Assembly: GCA_026119935.1 (NCBI GenBank)
Contig: JALRMH010000001.1
Location: 2,480,001-2,544,000 of the forward strand
Direction of reading: 5' to 3'
Source: Endothia cerciana
Lineage: Eukaryota; Ascomycota; Sordariomycetes; Diaporthales; Cryphonectriaceae
Length of the DNA stretch: 64,000 nt
Shown one piece after another: positions 26,059-38,600 of the stretch (the stretch's first letter is position 1; every line of letters starts with the position of its first letter). The position numbers were made by a program, and so were the translations under genes. A model generated the notes under the pieces. It was given only the letters and a program-made list of their open reading frames with translations, did no database searches and was not told the origin of the DNA.

Positions 26059-27152
26059 ATGGCCGACGACGCCCCTCTGGCGTCGCTCTCCCTCACCCAC
26101 GTCTACTATGTAAGTGCGGACGCCGTCGAGTCTAGCTCCCTCCCATGGCGCCCGACCTTAACCCCCCAGCATGTATACACCCTCCACGGCGGCCCGCGCC
26201 CCCCCCCCCCCCCCAAAGCCCCATCCTCACGAGAACCAGCCAAATGAACGACGGATCAGGACAAACCCCAAGGCTAACCCGCTCCCCTTCGTCCCCTTAG
26301 GACCCCTCCGACCACGTCTCCTACCTCTGCGCCTGGCTCGCCCTCGTCCCGCAGGCCCTGTGCGTCGTCTACGTGACGCTGATCTGGTCGACGCGCGAGG
26401 CTGAGGTGGGGCTCATGTTCGCGGGCCAGCTCGCCTGCGAGGCCGTCAACTTCGCCCTCAAGCGCACCATCAAGGAGGAGCGGCCCCTGCGCATCCACAA
26501 GACGGGCAAGGGCTACGGCATGCCCAGCAGCCACGCCCAGTTCGTCGCCTTCTGGGCCGTCGCCGTGGTCCTGTTCCTACTGGTGCGGCACACGCCCAGC
26601 TGGACGGACCACGGATACGGACCGCGGGGGGCGGCGGCAGCGGCGGGGTCCCAACAACAGCAGAACGGGGGTGGTGGTGCTGATGATGATGATGATGATG
26701 ATGATGATAATGATGAGGGCCAACGGGCGAGGGGAAGGAGGAAGAGGAACGAGGGGGTAAGAAGGAGGGGTGGTGCCTGGGGCGCGGACTGGGTCATGGT
26801 CGAGACGTACGCGCACCGCCCCTGGTCGTACCTGGAGCGCGCCGTCGCGAGCGTCTTCGTGCTGGCGGTCGCGGCCGCGGTGTCGTGGAGCAGGGTCTAC
26901 CTGGGCTATCACACGGTCAAACAGGTCCTCGTCGGGACCCTGGCGGGGACCCTGTCGGCGGTGGCATGGTACGGCGTCACGCACGTCGTCAGGGAGGTGG
27001 GACTGCTAGGCTGGGCGCTGGAGTCGCCCGTCGCGCGGGGGCTGCGCATCAGGGACCTGGTGGTGAGCGAGGACCTGTCTCAGGCGGGCTGGGAGAAGTG
27101 GGAGGACAGGAAACTTGCCGCTGCCCAGCCGTCGGCGCGAAAGAAGAAGTGA
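26059..27152 (+). CDS. CAX4: Dolichyldiphosphatase (CAX4/DOLPP1 type, PAP2 superfamily)
   Basis: Hydrolyses dolichyl diphosphate at the ER lumen to recycle the lipid carrier for N-glycosylation. Two exons, 26059-26109 and 26301-27152, 300 residues. The PAP2 motifs are present: KRTIKEERP (71-79), PSSHAQF (92 onward) and SRVYLGYHTVKQV (214-226) with the catalytic His. Several hydrophobic helices surround them. Between helices (about 118-182) there is a hydrophilic insert with oligo-Gln, nine Asp in a row and an Arg-rich stretch. It is encoded by GAT repeats and is absent from typical members. The intron contains 16 C in a row (26199-26214). Confidence 0.88.
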
Positions 27153-27974
27153 AGGGAGGAGGTTGATACTCTGTCGGGCGTCAAGCTTTACCAAGTTGCG
27201 TCACATCATGCCGACTTGGTCGAGTTTGCGTGTTCGTCAATACAAAGCACGGAAAACCCAGCAGATGTTCCTTGACGAGGCCATACGGATGTGGGTTTGA
27301 CTGATTGATTGATTGATTTGATTGACTGGTTCCAGGTGGTATCCCGTGGCCGGGACCGACCCGCAAACGCGACCAGAGCTACCTGTGTGCTTCCAAGCTG
27401 CTTCTTTGCCAGCCCGTCCCGAGCGAGGGCGGCGCGTGCTCGCGAATGAAATGAATGTTGTTGGACGCCATTACATGCAATAAGCTGCCTGCTCCCCGGG
27501 ATATATCCTCGCGACGTTACATTCGTGTTCCTCCTGCACACACAAATATCTCCCTTCCCCCCCCCTCTCCCTTTCCCTCTCAGAACCAAAGGAAGGAAAA
27601 GAAGTGCGTCCTGGTAGTAGTGGTACAGCGCCGCTTGTATGTAGAAGAAGAATTATCCAATAACGCCGAAGCCAACCGGCTGGTGGTCCCTTCTCGCCCA
27701 GCCGGGCAGGCGACTTTCAGACAGCTTCCGCGTTGTCTAGTGGCGCCCCCGTTCACTCCTTATTCCCTTCCGGGTCCCACCCCTCCATCTACGTCGTCGT
27801 CCCTATCATGTGTCCTTTTCGTGATCGCATGTTGGAGCAATTCTTACATGGACTCAGTCCAAGGCCTCCGGGGAACGGAAAGTGCGAAACCTGTCCGCCT
27901 TGTTCGTTGGTCGTCTCAGTGTGCTGATAAGAGACGAGATCCTGTCCGTCTGCCTGAGTAGAGTACTAGGAAGA
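27153..27974. other. Intergenic region between convergent genes
   Basis: The two flanking genes converge here, so it should hold both 3' UTRs. A (TGAT)n tract lies at about 27300-27327. No gene is seen. Confidence 0.5.
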
Positions 27975-30159
27975 CTAGATCCAGTCGGCCTTCTGGTTGG
28001 GCAGGGGCGTTGTCGCCGTGCTGCCGTTTGGTCGTGGCGGTGCGTGGACGGACCTCCTCTCGCCGCCGGCGGCACGGCCGATAGGTGTGTTGAAGCCCAC
28101 GCCCTTCGGGCTGGGCAGCTTCTTGATGGACCTGCCAGAGGGGCTCCTCCGTGGGAAGCCGCCCTGGGGGGTGTAGACGGCAGGGCTGAGGGTCATCAGC
28201 TCCCTATCCTTGTCGTCGCCCGCCTTTGGCTCCCCCGGCTTGGCATCACCTTGCTGAGCGCTGCTGACGGCAGAAGAGTGTGGTGTGGGCGGCAGTGTCT
28301 TCATCCTCGCTTCCCAGAGGGATCGCCTCTTGGGTGGGTTGTCGAGCACGACGTCAGAAGAGTATTCCGACTCGGACTTGGTCTCAACCTCGGCCAAGGG
28401 TGAGGGCTTGACATGGTGCAAGGGTGGCACGCCAGGCACCGGAGGAACGTCGGACACGTCAGCTACATCGGTGTCGGTGCTCTTGCGGGGCACGAAGTCG
28501 TCCATGTTCGAGAGGCGAATGCCAATCTGGACCGTGGCTGTGGAGACGATGGACGAGTCCCTCCTGTGGCCCCTGCCCACCCAAGGCTTGACGATCGGCG
28601 GTGGCTTCCACGTGTCCCTGACTGGCTTCGAAGACACGGGCGAGTATGTGGTGGCGGGCAGGACTGCGGCTGCGGCGGACGGCTCGTGAGGGAAGATGGA
28701 GTATGACTGCTTTCGGATCTGCGATGGGGATGTTTCGGAAGGCGGCTGGGTCGGCTCGGGGTACTTCGGGCCCGCCTGTATGGAAAGCTTTGGCGAGAGT
28801 GAAGAGCGCGCGGCGGTTCCGTAGCCGTGAGACGAGGCCGAGCCCCTGCCGTCCTCGAGGGCGGCGGCATGCAGCAGCGTTGTGGCACTATCGGATCTCC
28901 CTCGCGCCTGGTTGTGGGGTCCGTTGACCGGCTGCAATGAGTGGTTCGAGCCGCGGTGGCTGTCACGTGGGTCTCGTCGATCGTACATGGACTTCCGCTC
29001 GTACTCTCCCAGATTCAGACTGATCATGGACTTGGTCTGTGACCGGAGGAACAGGTGCAGGCCCGTGACCATCAGGCCATTGACGTTGGCAACAACAGAC
29101 GCAGCCATTGACAGGTTGAGGGTATCAAGAATGACCTTCTTTTGATCCAAAAACGTGAGACTGAAGAAGAACGGGATGATGAAAGCCTGGTAGATGTTAG
29201 TGATCGTATCACGAGTCATTGATTGTCAGTCTACTCACATTGGAGAGGAAGCCAAGACACAGGTAGTAGATCATCCTCGAAGCCGCCACCCTCTCCATGG
29301 GATCCACCATGTGGCTCTTGTGCAACTGCAGGAAGATCGTCACAATGACTACCAGCTGAAGCACTGTGATGCTTAGGAAGACCACGAAGCATCCAACGGC
29401 ATACTTGCGGATGAACCAGAAGAGTGATGCGAAGCAGAAGTCCTCGGTCTGGTCAGCAGCGGCCACGATGAGCGCCACCAAGGACAAGACGCCCACGGTG
29501 CCAAGACATTTGGCCACGTTCCATCTCCCGCGCGGTGCGAACTGCGAGCGGACGCCTCGGACCGCTGTCTCGACGCCGAAAACGAAATGTGTAAAGGGAA
29601 CAAGAAAGAGAGCTGGAACGTAAATGTTAGCTGACGCTGGCTCCGCCATGTCCGCCTACTGATGAGGAGACTCACCGGGCAACACGAAGATTGCCGTAAT
29701 AGTGCAACCTCTGCTCAGCAGGGCCTGTAAGCCAACCGACTGTGCGGCAGCGAAAATAGTACTTTGAATCGTAATGCCTAACGATAGGACGAGAGGGAAG
29801 ACCTCAACGGTGTGGATGGAGGACAGTCCGGATGGCCTAGTGGCTGTCAGCGATGAGGACGGCCCCCGCTCGCACTGCAAGACTAACGATCCGGACATCC
29901 TCCTCTGCATCCTCTTCTTGTAGGCCCGGCAGCCAACTATTATGCCCAGCGCGGTAGCAAGCGCCGCCAGCGCATTGAAGGAAGCCAGGATGACGGTCGA
30001 CGTCCTCACGGATTTCGATGCGGCGAACTTCAGGGCGTTCGAGATCTCTTCCATGGCGGTGGCATTCGACGTCGTGGCGAGCTGGGAGTACGAGTAGGCC
30101 GCTCCCGCGTCCGACATCTCGGCTGCCTGGGCGATCGGCGAACCCGCGGTCGAGGCCAT
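27975..30159 (-). CDS. Seven-helix membrane protein with long cytoplasmic tail, GPCR-like topology
   Basis: Three exons read leftward: 30159-29676, 29612-29239, 29186-27975, giving 689 residues. Introns have GTGAGT donors and GCTAAC/CTAAC branches. Seven hydrophobic segments can be seen: about residues 55-78, 118-140, 148-175, then four more around LGTVGVLSLVALIVAAAD, VGCFVVFLSITVLQLVVIV, YYLCLGFLSNAFIIPFFF and ASVVANVNGLMVTGLHLF. They are followed by about 350 residues rich in Ser, Pro and charged residues. NAT at 32-34 is a possible glycosylation site, consistent with an outside N-terminus. This is the layout of a G-protein-coupled receptor, but I cannot match it to a named fungal receptor class. 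A sensory receptor or other integral membrane protein is an inference only. Confidence 0.78.
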
Positions 30160-33100
30160 GTTGCCGTCGTCGAGCTCCCGGAGACCCGATTTCTGGTGTT
30201 ACCTCGAAGAGGTGGGTGGTGGGCGTCAAACCGCGCGAGTCTCCCCGGATACTCACTAATCTGTCGACATTGGAAGTGAAGGTTGGTAGACGTAAGGATA
30301 CGTGTACTAAAGGGAAAAGAAAGACTGACGATCGAAACGGCCCTCAAGGCATGCCGAAGAGGAGAAAGAGAACGTGGTAAAGGTCTTTGGGACGGTGTTA
30401 ATGGATTGTCATCCAGGGGTTATCTCTCCCGCACTTGCAGGGCCCAACCACGGATGCGTCGAAACAGACCCTGACCGATTCTGGCAAATGGTCTTGAGGG
30501 GGGGGGGGGGAGAGGCGAGGGAGAAACGAGGTTCGCTAGCTGGCTCGATGGGGCAGACTAGGTTTGGGCCCCGAAAAAGGAAAAAAAAAGCCCATACAGA
30601 GGTCTCATGGTCAGTCCATAAAAAGAATGGGCGCCCACAGGGACGACGCAGGCGTAGGGCAAAGGCGAGGTTCGGTAGACGTGCGGGATCTCCGCGGCCA
30701 TGACGAGGCTTTGACGAGGCTACCCCGGCGCGGACAGGAACGAGGCCGGGGCAGGGTCTCGACGTTCGTGCGGCCACCTGCAGCCTGCCCTTGCTCTTCA
30801 CCATCCTGAAGCCGCAGACCGGTGGCAGCCTGGCACAACACCTGACCAGAACCCTCGAACCGAGTGCCCGCGGAGGACATCCCACAGGAGGCTAGCCCAC
30901 GGGAGACAAACCTACTATGCTTGAGGAATTAACCTCTCGTCGGCTCACGTCGCCCGCCCTTGCAGCCCGTATTTCTGCTGCTGCCCTGACCCGGGCTGGA
31001 CCAGGGGCCAAGGCAGGGCCGGGGTACGGGATGGTTTGTGGGCAGCAGAGTGCTCCTGATTGGGACACGAAGGTGGACGGCACGGCTAGGACCTCCCACC
31101 CCACGAGGCTATACCAGGCCTCACAAGCCATCTTGACAGGCTTCGGGATTCGACCACAAGCTTCCACGTATCGCTCGAAGGAAAAGTAAAGAAGATGCAC
31201 TGCTACCATGCAGGCCGCGGTAGCATGGTCGGAACGAGGCCAGAGGCTCACAGCGACGTCTGCACGCGGGTGGCCACCCCGAAGACGTTGAGGGTGCCTG
31301 GGGAGACGAATCGCAACCCGTAGTCAGGTCGGAGGCCTGCAGGCCTGGGTTCAGACGCGCACGACGCCAACGGTTATCGCCCAAGAGCGAGAGGAAGAGT
31401 CGTGCAGGCACAGCATGGTGCGTGTGATTGGCGCGTGGCGGGGAGGCATTGAGGGCAGGTTGGGGATGAGGCAGTCATGACACACGCCTGGGTTTCGCAG
31501 TTGAGCAAGTCGTGCAGCAGGGTTGTCGGTGCTGCTACCCCTGTGTGGGGCCTCGGAAGCGACGTTGAATTTGAGTGATGAGGCTCACAGGCCTAGTCCC
31601 GCCATGGCTAGGCCGTCCCACAGGCCCCGTGGACGGATCGAAGGCTGCCGGGAGTGTGTCGCAACGTCAAGTGTCAGAGCTCCGCCCAGAGCCCACCTCC
31701 ACGACGACGCCGCGACGTCAACGGTCCAGCCAGCCCTGCCAGCCCTGGATTGGACCCCACGCACACGGCTCCTGTCCTCCGCCACACCACACCCGCAGAC
31801 GACGCATGCCTTAGCGCAAGCCCGGCGCCGGCATCGTGGTCCACGCGTGAGGAAACTCCCCGACCAGGTGCACGTGAAGAAAGGAAGGGTCTGCGGCCAG
31901 GGGCACGAGCACGGGGTCCACGACGCCTTGGCTGTTTGGCTCTGGACCCGAGTTACGACATGGCACGATTCGATATGGGCCAGAGGTGGGTTTTCCTGAT
32001 GATAGCCATGCTTGCCACCCAGGCCATGCCGGCTGAGACGGGGACTCTCTGAGGCGACAGGCAGTGTGGGACTGACCTAGATAGAGCTCCCAAGCCTGCT
32101 CTGGAACAACCTGCTGCGGGATGATGCATACCCTGACGGCGGCGGGCAGGCATTCCATTTGTCATGGTGTGGGTGGCACATCAGGGTCCGGCATACAAGA
32201 CCGAGAGCTGCCCGCAGTACACTGCCTCCCTCGCAACGCGACTCATCCGAGACGCTTATCTCACAGCCACCGGTCTCTAACCGTGAGGAAGGCCCGTTGG
32301 CGAGGCTAGGCCTCCCGAAGAGCATAACGTGAGCGAGAGCTCTGCATCTGGCGCCTCATCCCGCCAAAGGCATAAGAAGAAGGCCGCGATGCGGCTCCGG
32401 GCGTGCAGGGACCCTCCCTTGCCTAGCTTCGACGTCGAAGCACCCCTTGTTTGAAGAAGCTGCATGGGCCACCACGGGTCGGTGATACTATGTCGAGGCC
32501 GAGTTTACCTATCCTGGGCAGAGACCACCGCAGGTCTTCTCCAGCTGGGGCGCCCAGAGGAAGTCGGCCGTGCGGGTCACTTGGCAGCTCGCCAGGCGTG
32601 CAGAGCGATGCGCCCTCTTCATCACCATTCCCATTCCGGACTTGGTCACCGGCTCCTGGAGCTCGGATCCAGCTGTCCGGTCGTTGTTGGTCTCCGTTGG
32701 CAAGGCCTGGATGTGTTTGGCGGCCGATAGAGCCGGCCGGCCTGCAGGGCCCTACGGACATTTACCACGGCCCGCCCCTGCACAGCTCAGACATGTTTAT
32801 CTTCCCTTTGCTGCTACCGAGCAGGAGGTGGAGAGCGGATATAGGACATGGGATATCGTTGCCGATGTCATCCTTTGCCCCGCTGCGCCCTACAGTTACC
32901 GGGATGCTTCATACATGCAGTTAGTAGAAGGGAACTCGCTGTGGCTAGACCTAGGCAGGCCCTTGATGTTACCCCCCGCCCCCCCCCGTGAAAGCATTCT
33001 CATACGAGCTGGCGACCCAGCTCGTAACCGGCCTCGCGACCTCGGCGTGGCCAATCAGAACGTGCACGACGTTCAACCACCGTCCTTGATGCTGACGAAA

Positions 33101-36100
33101 TGCTTCTACCAAACGATACTGCGGCCAGTTATGCACGCCACCCAGACAACCTGGATGATATGCCGGAGTCTTCTCCCGGGGAGTTCCAGACTTTGCCTCT
33201 CCGATGGGCTTGCTACCGCCCTGCCGAGCTATCGTCCTGCCGAGCTATCGTCCTGCCGAGCTATAGCCTCCCATCAGGTCGAGCTTACAACCAAGCTCGC
33301 GGGGCTTGCGCTAGGAGCCACTTTCATTTATTCCAGACAGATCCGCCTGTCAACCGTTCTCACCAATCCTCCGGCAGTCAGCCAGTTTCGACCCCTCAGA
33401 TGGCCCTCCCCGCAGGGGCAGCAAGACCACGGCGGAGCACTCGGTTCGGCCTCGACGACTCATGTGTTTGGTCTCGACCGTCCTCGTCTGAACCCACGGT
33501 AGATTTCCGTGGTGGTCAAGACCATCTTAACTAAATTAGGCTCGGAGGATAGGCAGCATGTTCTCCTACCCCTTCCCAAGAAGTGCCCTGTCCCGCAGGG
33601 TCCTACTGGCGAGCATCTTCTTGAAATCTGAGCTGGTCCGGTGCTCTTCCTGAGACTCGAAGTCGCCTGAGCTCGCCTTCAGCCGCTGACGTAAGCCTAC
33701 ACTGGGGCTTCTTGAAGCCCCTCTTTGGTGTGATGATGCTTCGCCATCAGCAAAAGATTGCACGAACATGATCAGTCACTCAGAAACAAAATGCACACAT
33801 CGTTTCAACAGAGACCGTATCACGAGGCTGTAAATAGGTTCATCTGTACGGACAACACAGGGAATTTCATCTCATCACCGTCCGGTTCAAGCAAGATTCA
33901 CCAGGCCACGAGGCGGATCCCGCCTCTCTCCCCCGCCGGGATGCCGCATGATGCGCCACCATTGTATGATCTGCAAACCTCTGCCCTCCTCGGGAGATCT
34001 GGACTTCGTGCCAGTCACATTGCTGCACACAGGCCCATAGGCTGCATGCCGGTATGTATCTTCTCCATATCCGAGCCAATCTTGGGGGGGGGGGGTTGGT
34101 CTTGACTTTTTCCCCAAGGACCCCTTCACACGAGATTTCTCGAGGGCGAGTATCACAAATGGTGAGATGACCTCCCAATAGGGTTCAGGATCAAGGCGGC
34201 GAGCCTTCTTATCCAAAAGGCCGCTAGAGAGCATGACCACGTGAAGGCGACGTTGTTTCGTTTCACATGCCCCTGCGCGAACCCCAGAACCTATCGGTTC
34301 GCCATTCTCCCCCCCCCCCCCCCTTCAAGGCACGACCAGCTCGCACGCACGTAGCCTATGGAACTGCCGCCGGCGCCAGATAGATAACCCCCGATGTGAC
34401 GGTGGGGGGAAAGCTAAATTCCCTTTGACACCTGTCTAAGCCCCGTATTGTGGTACCGCGACTGGCAGTCTGGTCCTTGGGGCTTAGAAAGTGAAGAAAA
34501 AGAGAAAAAGAAAAGAAAAAAAAAGAAGCAACTCCCCGAAACATCAAGGACGAGGCAGGGGGTCCACCGCGGGTTGTGGCACGCGAATGGAGGTTTGCAT
34601 CGCGTAGTGTGCGAGACATCGGGGGTGAAAAAGAGGGGGGTTGTTTTCTTCATGCAGCCACCTTCATGGAGGAGGGACGGACCATGAGTCGCGCTTCATG
34701 ACGAGTTTCGGCAATGCTACAGTATGGGGGGAAGACGGCAGCCACTGCACGCAGAATCGCGCAACGCTAACCTACTCGAGGCCCCTCTCATGCTGCTATG
34801 CTTCGATGCCTCCTGACCGACACGGGCTACCGCACCCGCGACTCTGCGCCTCTCCGACTCCGTCTATGCAGCGAAGGTCAAAGAGCGGGATCCCGGTCCT
34901 CTAGTCAAGCTGTGGGAATGGTTGGGAGAAGAAGAGGGAGAAGCAGTGTGAGACCAAACGGGATTCTGTGCATCTTGGGCACCGAGGCTTGGCGTCCCGG
35001 GCGGATTGACACCACATATTCAGTCATACTGTAGATGCGAGACGTAAGACCCCCTGGACTGACTGATAGAGGGTCCGCGATGAGAAGACCGTTGAAACCA
35101 CTTTGGCCGCACACCGCAGCGCCTTGCACACCCCAATACCACCCGCGTTGAAGGGAATCCCGCGCGTGCGGCCTACCCGCAACACCCGACACAGCCGGCA
35201 GGACGACAGGTGCCATGCCGCAGTCGAGTGGCTTCAAGCAGGTGAGACCCTCCGTATGAAGGCTGGGAGGGGAGAAACAGTGCTCAGGATGCGGGATGGG
35301 GAGGTCCCGGACCCCCCCCCCCCCCTCGTGCAGCCCACATGAGACAGCCACAATCCTTCTCATCTCCCTTGCACCTTCAACAAAAGATCGCGGGAGGACG
35401 ACGGCCCGTAGAATCCTGGGCACACCCGCCTCGCCTCTTCAGGCCCGCCACGGTTGGCATGATCCAGTCATCCCGCCAGGAGCGCGAAGGATCGAAGGAA
35501 GACGATGGTACCCGGACGGTCTTCCGAGAGACTACCGCGAGAAGAGCCCTGTTGAAAAGACATGACTCTCATCCTCGCGGCGTGATAAGCTCGTCCACGC
35601 GCCCCAATGTCCGCGTCTCCGTGGAAGCAGCCTCCACGCTGAAATCCATCATGACGGACGGACACCCGCCGAGCCAGGCTGGAACTGTCACCCAGCCGAA
35701 ATTCACACGGGGCCCTTGACGAGTGTCATTGCGATCGAGGCCGTCAGTTGACAGTCACTAGCAGATCTTGAGAACTCGCAGTCGTGAGATAGCTTCGTGG
35801 CAAAAGTCACTCACTCCCTTGAGGATCACTACACAATCCTTGTGGCCGGATGATTTCGACGGGCGTCTTTGCAGGTCTTGATGGATCTCGAGAAAGGTAG
35901 TGCATCTGTGTGGAAAGAGGACTGAAAATCTGATTCGAACTCGCGGTCGAAGTGGCAAGCCTGTCGCAGGACCGCATTCCATCGTTGTCCTTCAAGGTCG
36001 CCACGAAATTTTCGACATGTAGACAGGTCAAGGCTTCCCCCAAGGAAGGCCTCTATAAAGGTCTAGCATCGCACATCCACACGGGCCGTACACGTTCGAC

Positions 36101-36283
36101 CAAGAGTGGTTGAATCACAATTGCCACACCGTGCGTTCCTGACCCCGGACTCCAGAACATATCAGTCGTTCACAGTATTGAACGCCTCCTAACTCCTCCC
36201 TTCAACCCGCATGGTCTGTTCTTAACCAGGTCTCGATGGTACAGCACCGCTACAAGCAGCACAACCCGACGTCCCGTAACCTG
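30160..36283. other. 6.1 kb gene-poor region
   Basis: No ORF here has recognisable domains. The longest, 32570-33502 plus, reads as low-information sequence. Runs of G or C occur at about 30500, 34084-34095, 34309-34323 and 35310. A TATAAAG motif lies near 36053 on the plus strand without a supported gene after it. Confidence 0.45.
33220..33264. repeat. 16-bp direct tandem repeat, 2.8 copies
   Basis: The unit CCTGCCGAGCTATCGT is repeated exactly twice, followed by 13 bases of a third copy. Confidence 0.85.
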
Positions 36284-37304
36284 CTATTTCGATTTCTTGA
36301 CAGCCTCCTTGGCGCTCTGCGCCTGGAAGGCAGCCGAGAAGGCATTCCAGCTGACGTAGATGGCGTAGGCCGGGATGAAGACCCACAACATGTTGAAGAA
36401 GACCAGGTAGACCCAAAGGTACATGAAGTTGCTTCCGTCCAGCCACTGGTTCCCGGTCAGCCACTCGGGGCAGAATGTCATGAAGCCTATAGACGGGGAA
36501 GGGTCAGCAATGGTGGCATCCCGCCCGTTCGGGGGCAGACCTTCTTACCTCCGTAGATCTCAGCCGTGGCGATGATCGTCATGATGATGTTCGACCTCGG
36601 GTTCTTCTTCGCAATGTCGTAGCAGACGAGGCAGGCCAGCGGCCCGACGACGAGCACGGTCAGGAGCTCCAGGCTGATCACGACCTGCGATGTTCACGAC
36701 CGTCAGCATCCCACACGCCCGATCCCATCTACGACCACGCCCCCGGATCTTTCCCGGGCAGCCCCCGCGGGTTATTTGTTCTCGTCATGGACGACGTACA
36801 GTATCCGCACCGCCCCATCTCTTGTCGGCCTTCGCATAGACCATCCACAGCTGGGCAGAGGGGTTGTCGCCGCCTGCCTGCGCGCCCCAGATCCGGTCGT
36901 CGTGCCCGAGGTATCCGCGCTGCGTCGGGTATGCGGACTGCGCCTCGCGGGCGCTGATCTGGTCGGGCGACTTCCAGGTGAAGAAGCACTGTGGGCCCCG
37001 AAAGCATCGGAGGTCAGCACGGTCCCAGCAAAGTACCCGAGCCATCTGGCGCCGCATTGGGGGGTGGGTGGGTTGGACAGACGTGGTACAGGAAGCTGCC
37101 CTCCAGGAAGAAGTGAATCCCGGCGTCGAATAGGTGCCAGATGAAGAGGAATCGGTAGCTGCCTGGCGTCGACGGAGTCAGGACCTTCTGAGATACTCCG
37201 TAGGCCACGGCCAGGATGAGGACCGTCGAGGCCAGAGACAACAAGGTCGTCTTGTCGAATAGGTCTGGAGGCAGGCTGGAGCCGGTCGCAGCGTTTGAGG
37301 CCAT
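36284..37304 (-). CDS. EBP/EXPERA-domain protein, sterol C8-C7 isomerase-like
   Basis: Four exons leftward: 37304-37083, 36988-36800, 36684-36549, 36486-36284, 249 residues (human EBP is 230). Emopamil-binding proteins move the sterol ring double bond from C8 to C7 in the ER membrane. The catalytic set known from human EBP can be matched by spacing: His64 and Glu68 in GIHFFLEG, Glu143 and Thr146 in SLELLTV, Asn214 and Trp217 in FFNMLW. Four or more hydrophobic helices and a Lys-rich C-terminus (VKKSK) suit an ER protein. Intron 1 uses an unusual GTCTGT donor but the join FLYH/CFFTW keeps phase 0. Most ascomycetes also use the unrelated ERG2 for this step, so this copy may act on another sterol or terpenoid; that is inference. 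Confidence 0.85.
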
Positions 37305-38057
37305 GGTGAGGTGTCAGTTGGTTTTCTCGAATACTGAGACTGGTAATATGGAGAGCGTGGCCCTTATGCTGTCGAGAGGAGGACAGCTCGAGAGGGTTGT
37401 GCAATTGGAAAGTCGAGCCTGGCCTCACCGTCGTGGAGGTCGGTGTGGAGGTCGGTGTGGAGGTCGGTCTGGAGTTCAGGGTCTATCGGCAAGATCCTGC
37501 TCCGAGATTAGGGGCCCGTGCGCCGAAGCAAGGATCAAATCCATCCTCATGGCTACTACTCGACTGGGAACACTTTTTTGGTGTTGAGATATGAACCAAC
37601 TATTATTTGTAGCCAGCCTGAAGCTTGACCTGAGGACGAATGCTCGTGTGTAGAGGCGCCGCGGCTTTCAGAACGGGGACGTATACTAAATTATTTACTC
37701 CCCCACAGCGCAAACTTCCGAGTGTGGAAGTGTGTAAAACCACAGACTACGTTGAACGTCACGGGCAACCAGAAGAATGCCTGTTGGTAAAACGCGCGAA
37801 ACAAGACAAAATCAAATCACTTGAAGCTGAGAAGGACGATAATTTGGTGCAAGACTTGATTCTCGAGTCTAGGCGAACTGTCCTAGGGGTATGCTGCGAA
37901 AATCCATTTCCATCCGCCCACTTGCTGTACTACCCGTCATCATGCTAGAGCCGTACTACTCAGAATTGTGCCATGATGACCGAGAAAGAAATCATGCCGA
38001 AGACGCCAAAAATTCCAGACTCATGTCGCGGGTACCGTATCGGAAGCGAGAGAACAC
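37305..38057. other. Intergenic region with 12-bp tandem repeat
   Basis: At about 37433-37474 the unit GGAGGTCGGTGT is repeated three times with small changes. A plus-strand ORF of 102 codons at 37640-37948 is charged but unrecognised and I do not call it a gene. Confidence 0.5.
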
Positions 38058-38417
38058 TTAGTGGGTGACCTTCTGCTTGTTGGTCTCGGCAGAAGCCTTG
38101 TCCTTTTGCTGCAGGTGGGAGAACAGTGTTAGCATGTGTAAATGCTCCGCCATCACTGCTGGTTGTGAAGCTTACCTCGCTGACGGAGTCGCCGAGGTAG
38201 TCCTTGCCGGCCTTGGCACGGTCGGTGATGCCAACGTCGTTGTCCTTGGCGACCTCCTTGTTGGTCTCCTTGGAGGCGGTGTTGGTGAGCTCAGAGGCCT
38301 TGTCTGTAGCGGTCAGGTCAGCATTACTGAACGCGGAGGGCGTACGATGATCGGGCAGGAGGCAGAGTGTGAAGACATACCGGAGACGTAGTTGGCGGTG
38401 TTCTTGATGGTATCCAT
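38058..38417 (-). CDS. grg-1: Glucose-repressible/clock-controlled small protein GRG-1 (CCG-1)
   Basis: Three exons leftward: 38417-38381, 38303-38176, 38108-38058, encoding 71 residues, the usual length of this family. The protein starts MDTIKNTANYVSDKASEL and continues with Lys/Glu/Thr-rich KETNKEVAKDNDVG. Neurospora GRG-1/CCG-1 has the same start and repeats of this type. Introns: GTATGT donor at 38380 and GTAAGC donor at 38175, with phases 1 and 0. The exons are too small for simple ORF calling. In Neurospora the gene is strongly induced when glucose runs out, and by clock, light and stress. The biochemical role is unknown. It is expected to be a soluble, disordered, hydrophilic protein. 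Confidence 0.9.
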
Positions 38418-38600
38418 GGTGATTGATTGTTTGGGGTTGGGTGAGAAGTTTGTTAGGTTTGTGAAGTTCTTGGATTGAATTGGGTCTTTGGAGATTGTTG
38501 TTTGTTGATGATGGAGGAGGGAAGACGACCGGTTCAAGGGGAGACTTGAGAGCTTTAAGTAGTAATGAGATTGGGCTATGAGATCAGCAGGGGACCCCAA
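38418..38600 (-). promoter_or_regulatory. Leader and proximal promoter of grg-1-like gene
   Basis: Read leftward, the 130 bases before the ATG are A/C-rich with repeated CAA and TCAATC motifs, as in highly expressed fungal leaders. A weak TATA-like TACTTAAAG lies at about 38553-38562. A CCCCT stress-response-type element lies at 38589-38593. Function is inferred from motif content only. Confidence 0.4.

Noticed and set aside
32570..33502. 310-codon plus-strand ORF
   Set aside because: No recognisable segment; it crosses a 16-bp tandem repeat and lacks introns or family features.
37640..37948. 102-codon charged ORF
   Set aside because: No family match, no promoter or intron features, lies in AT-richer spacer.
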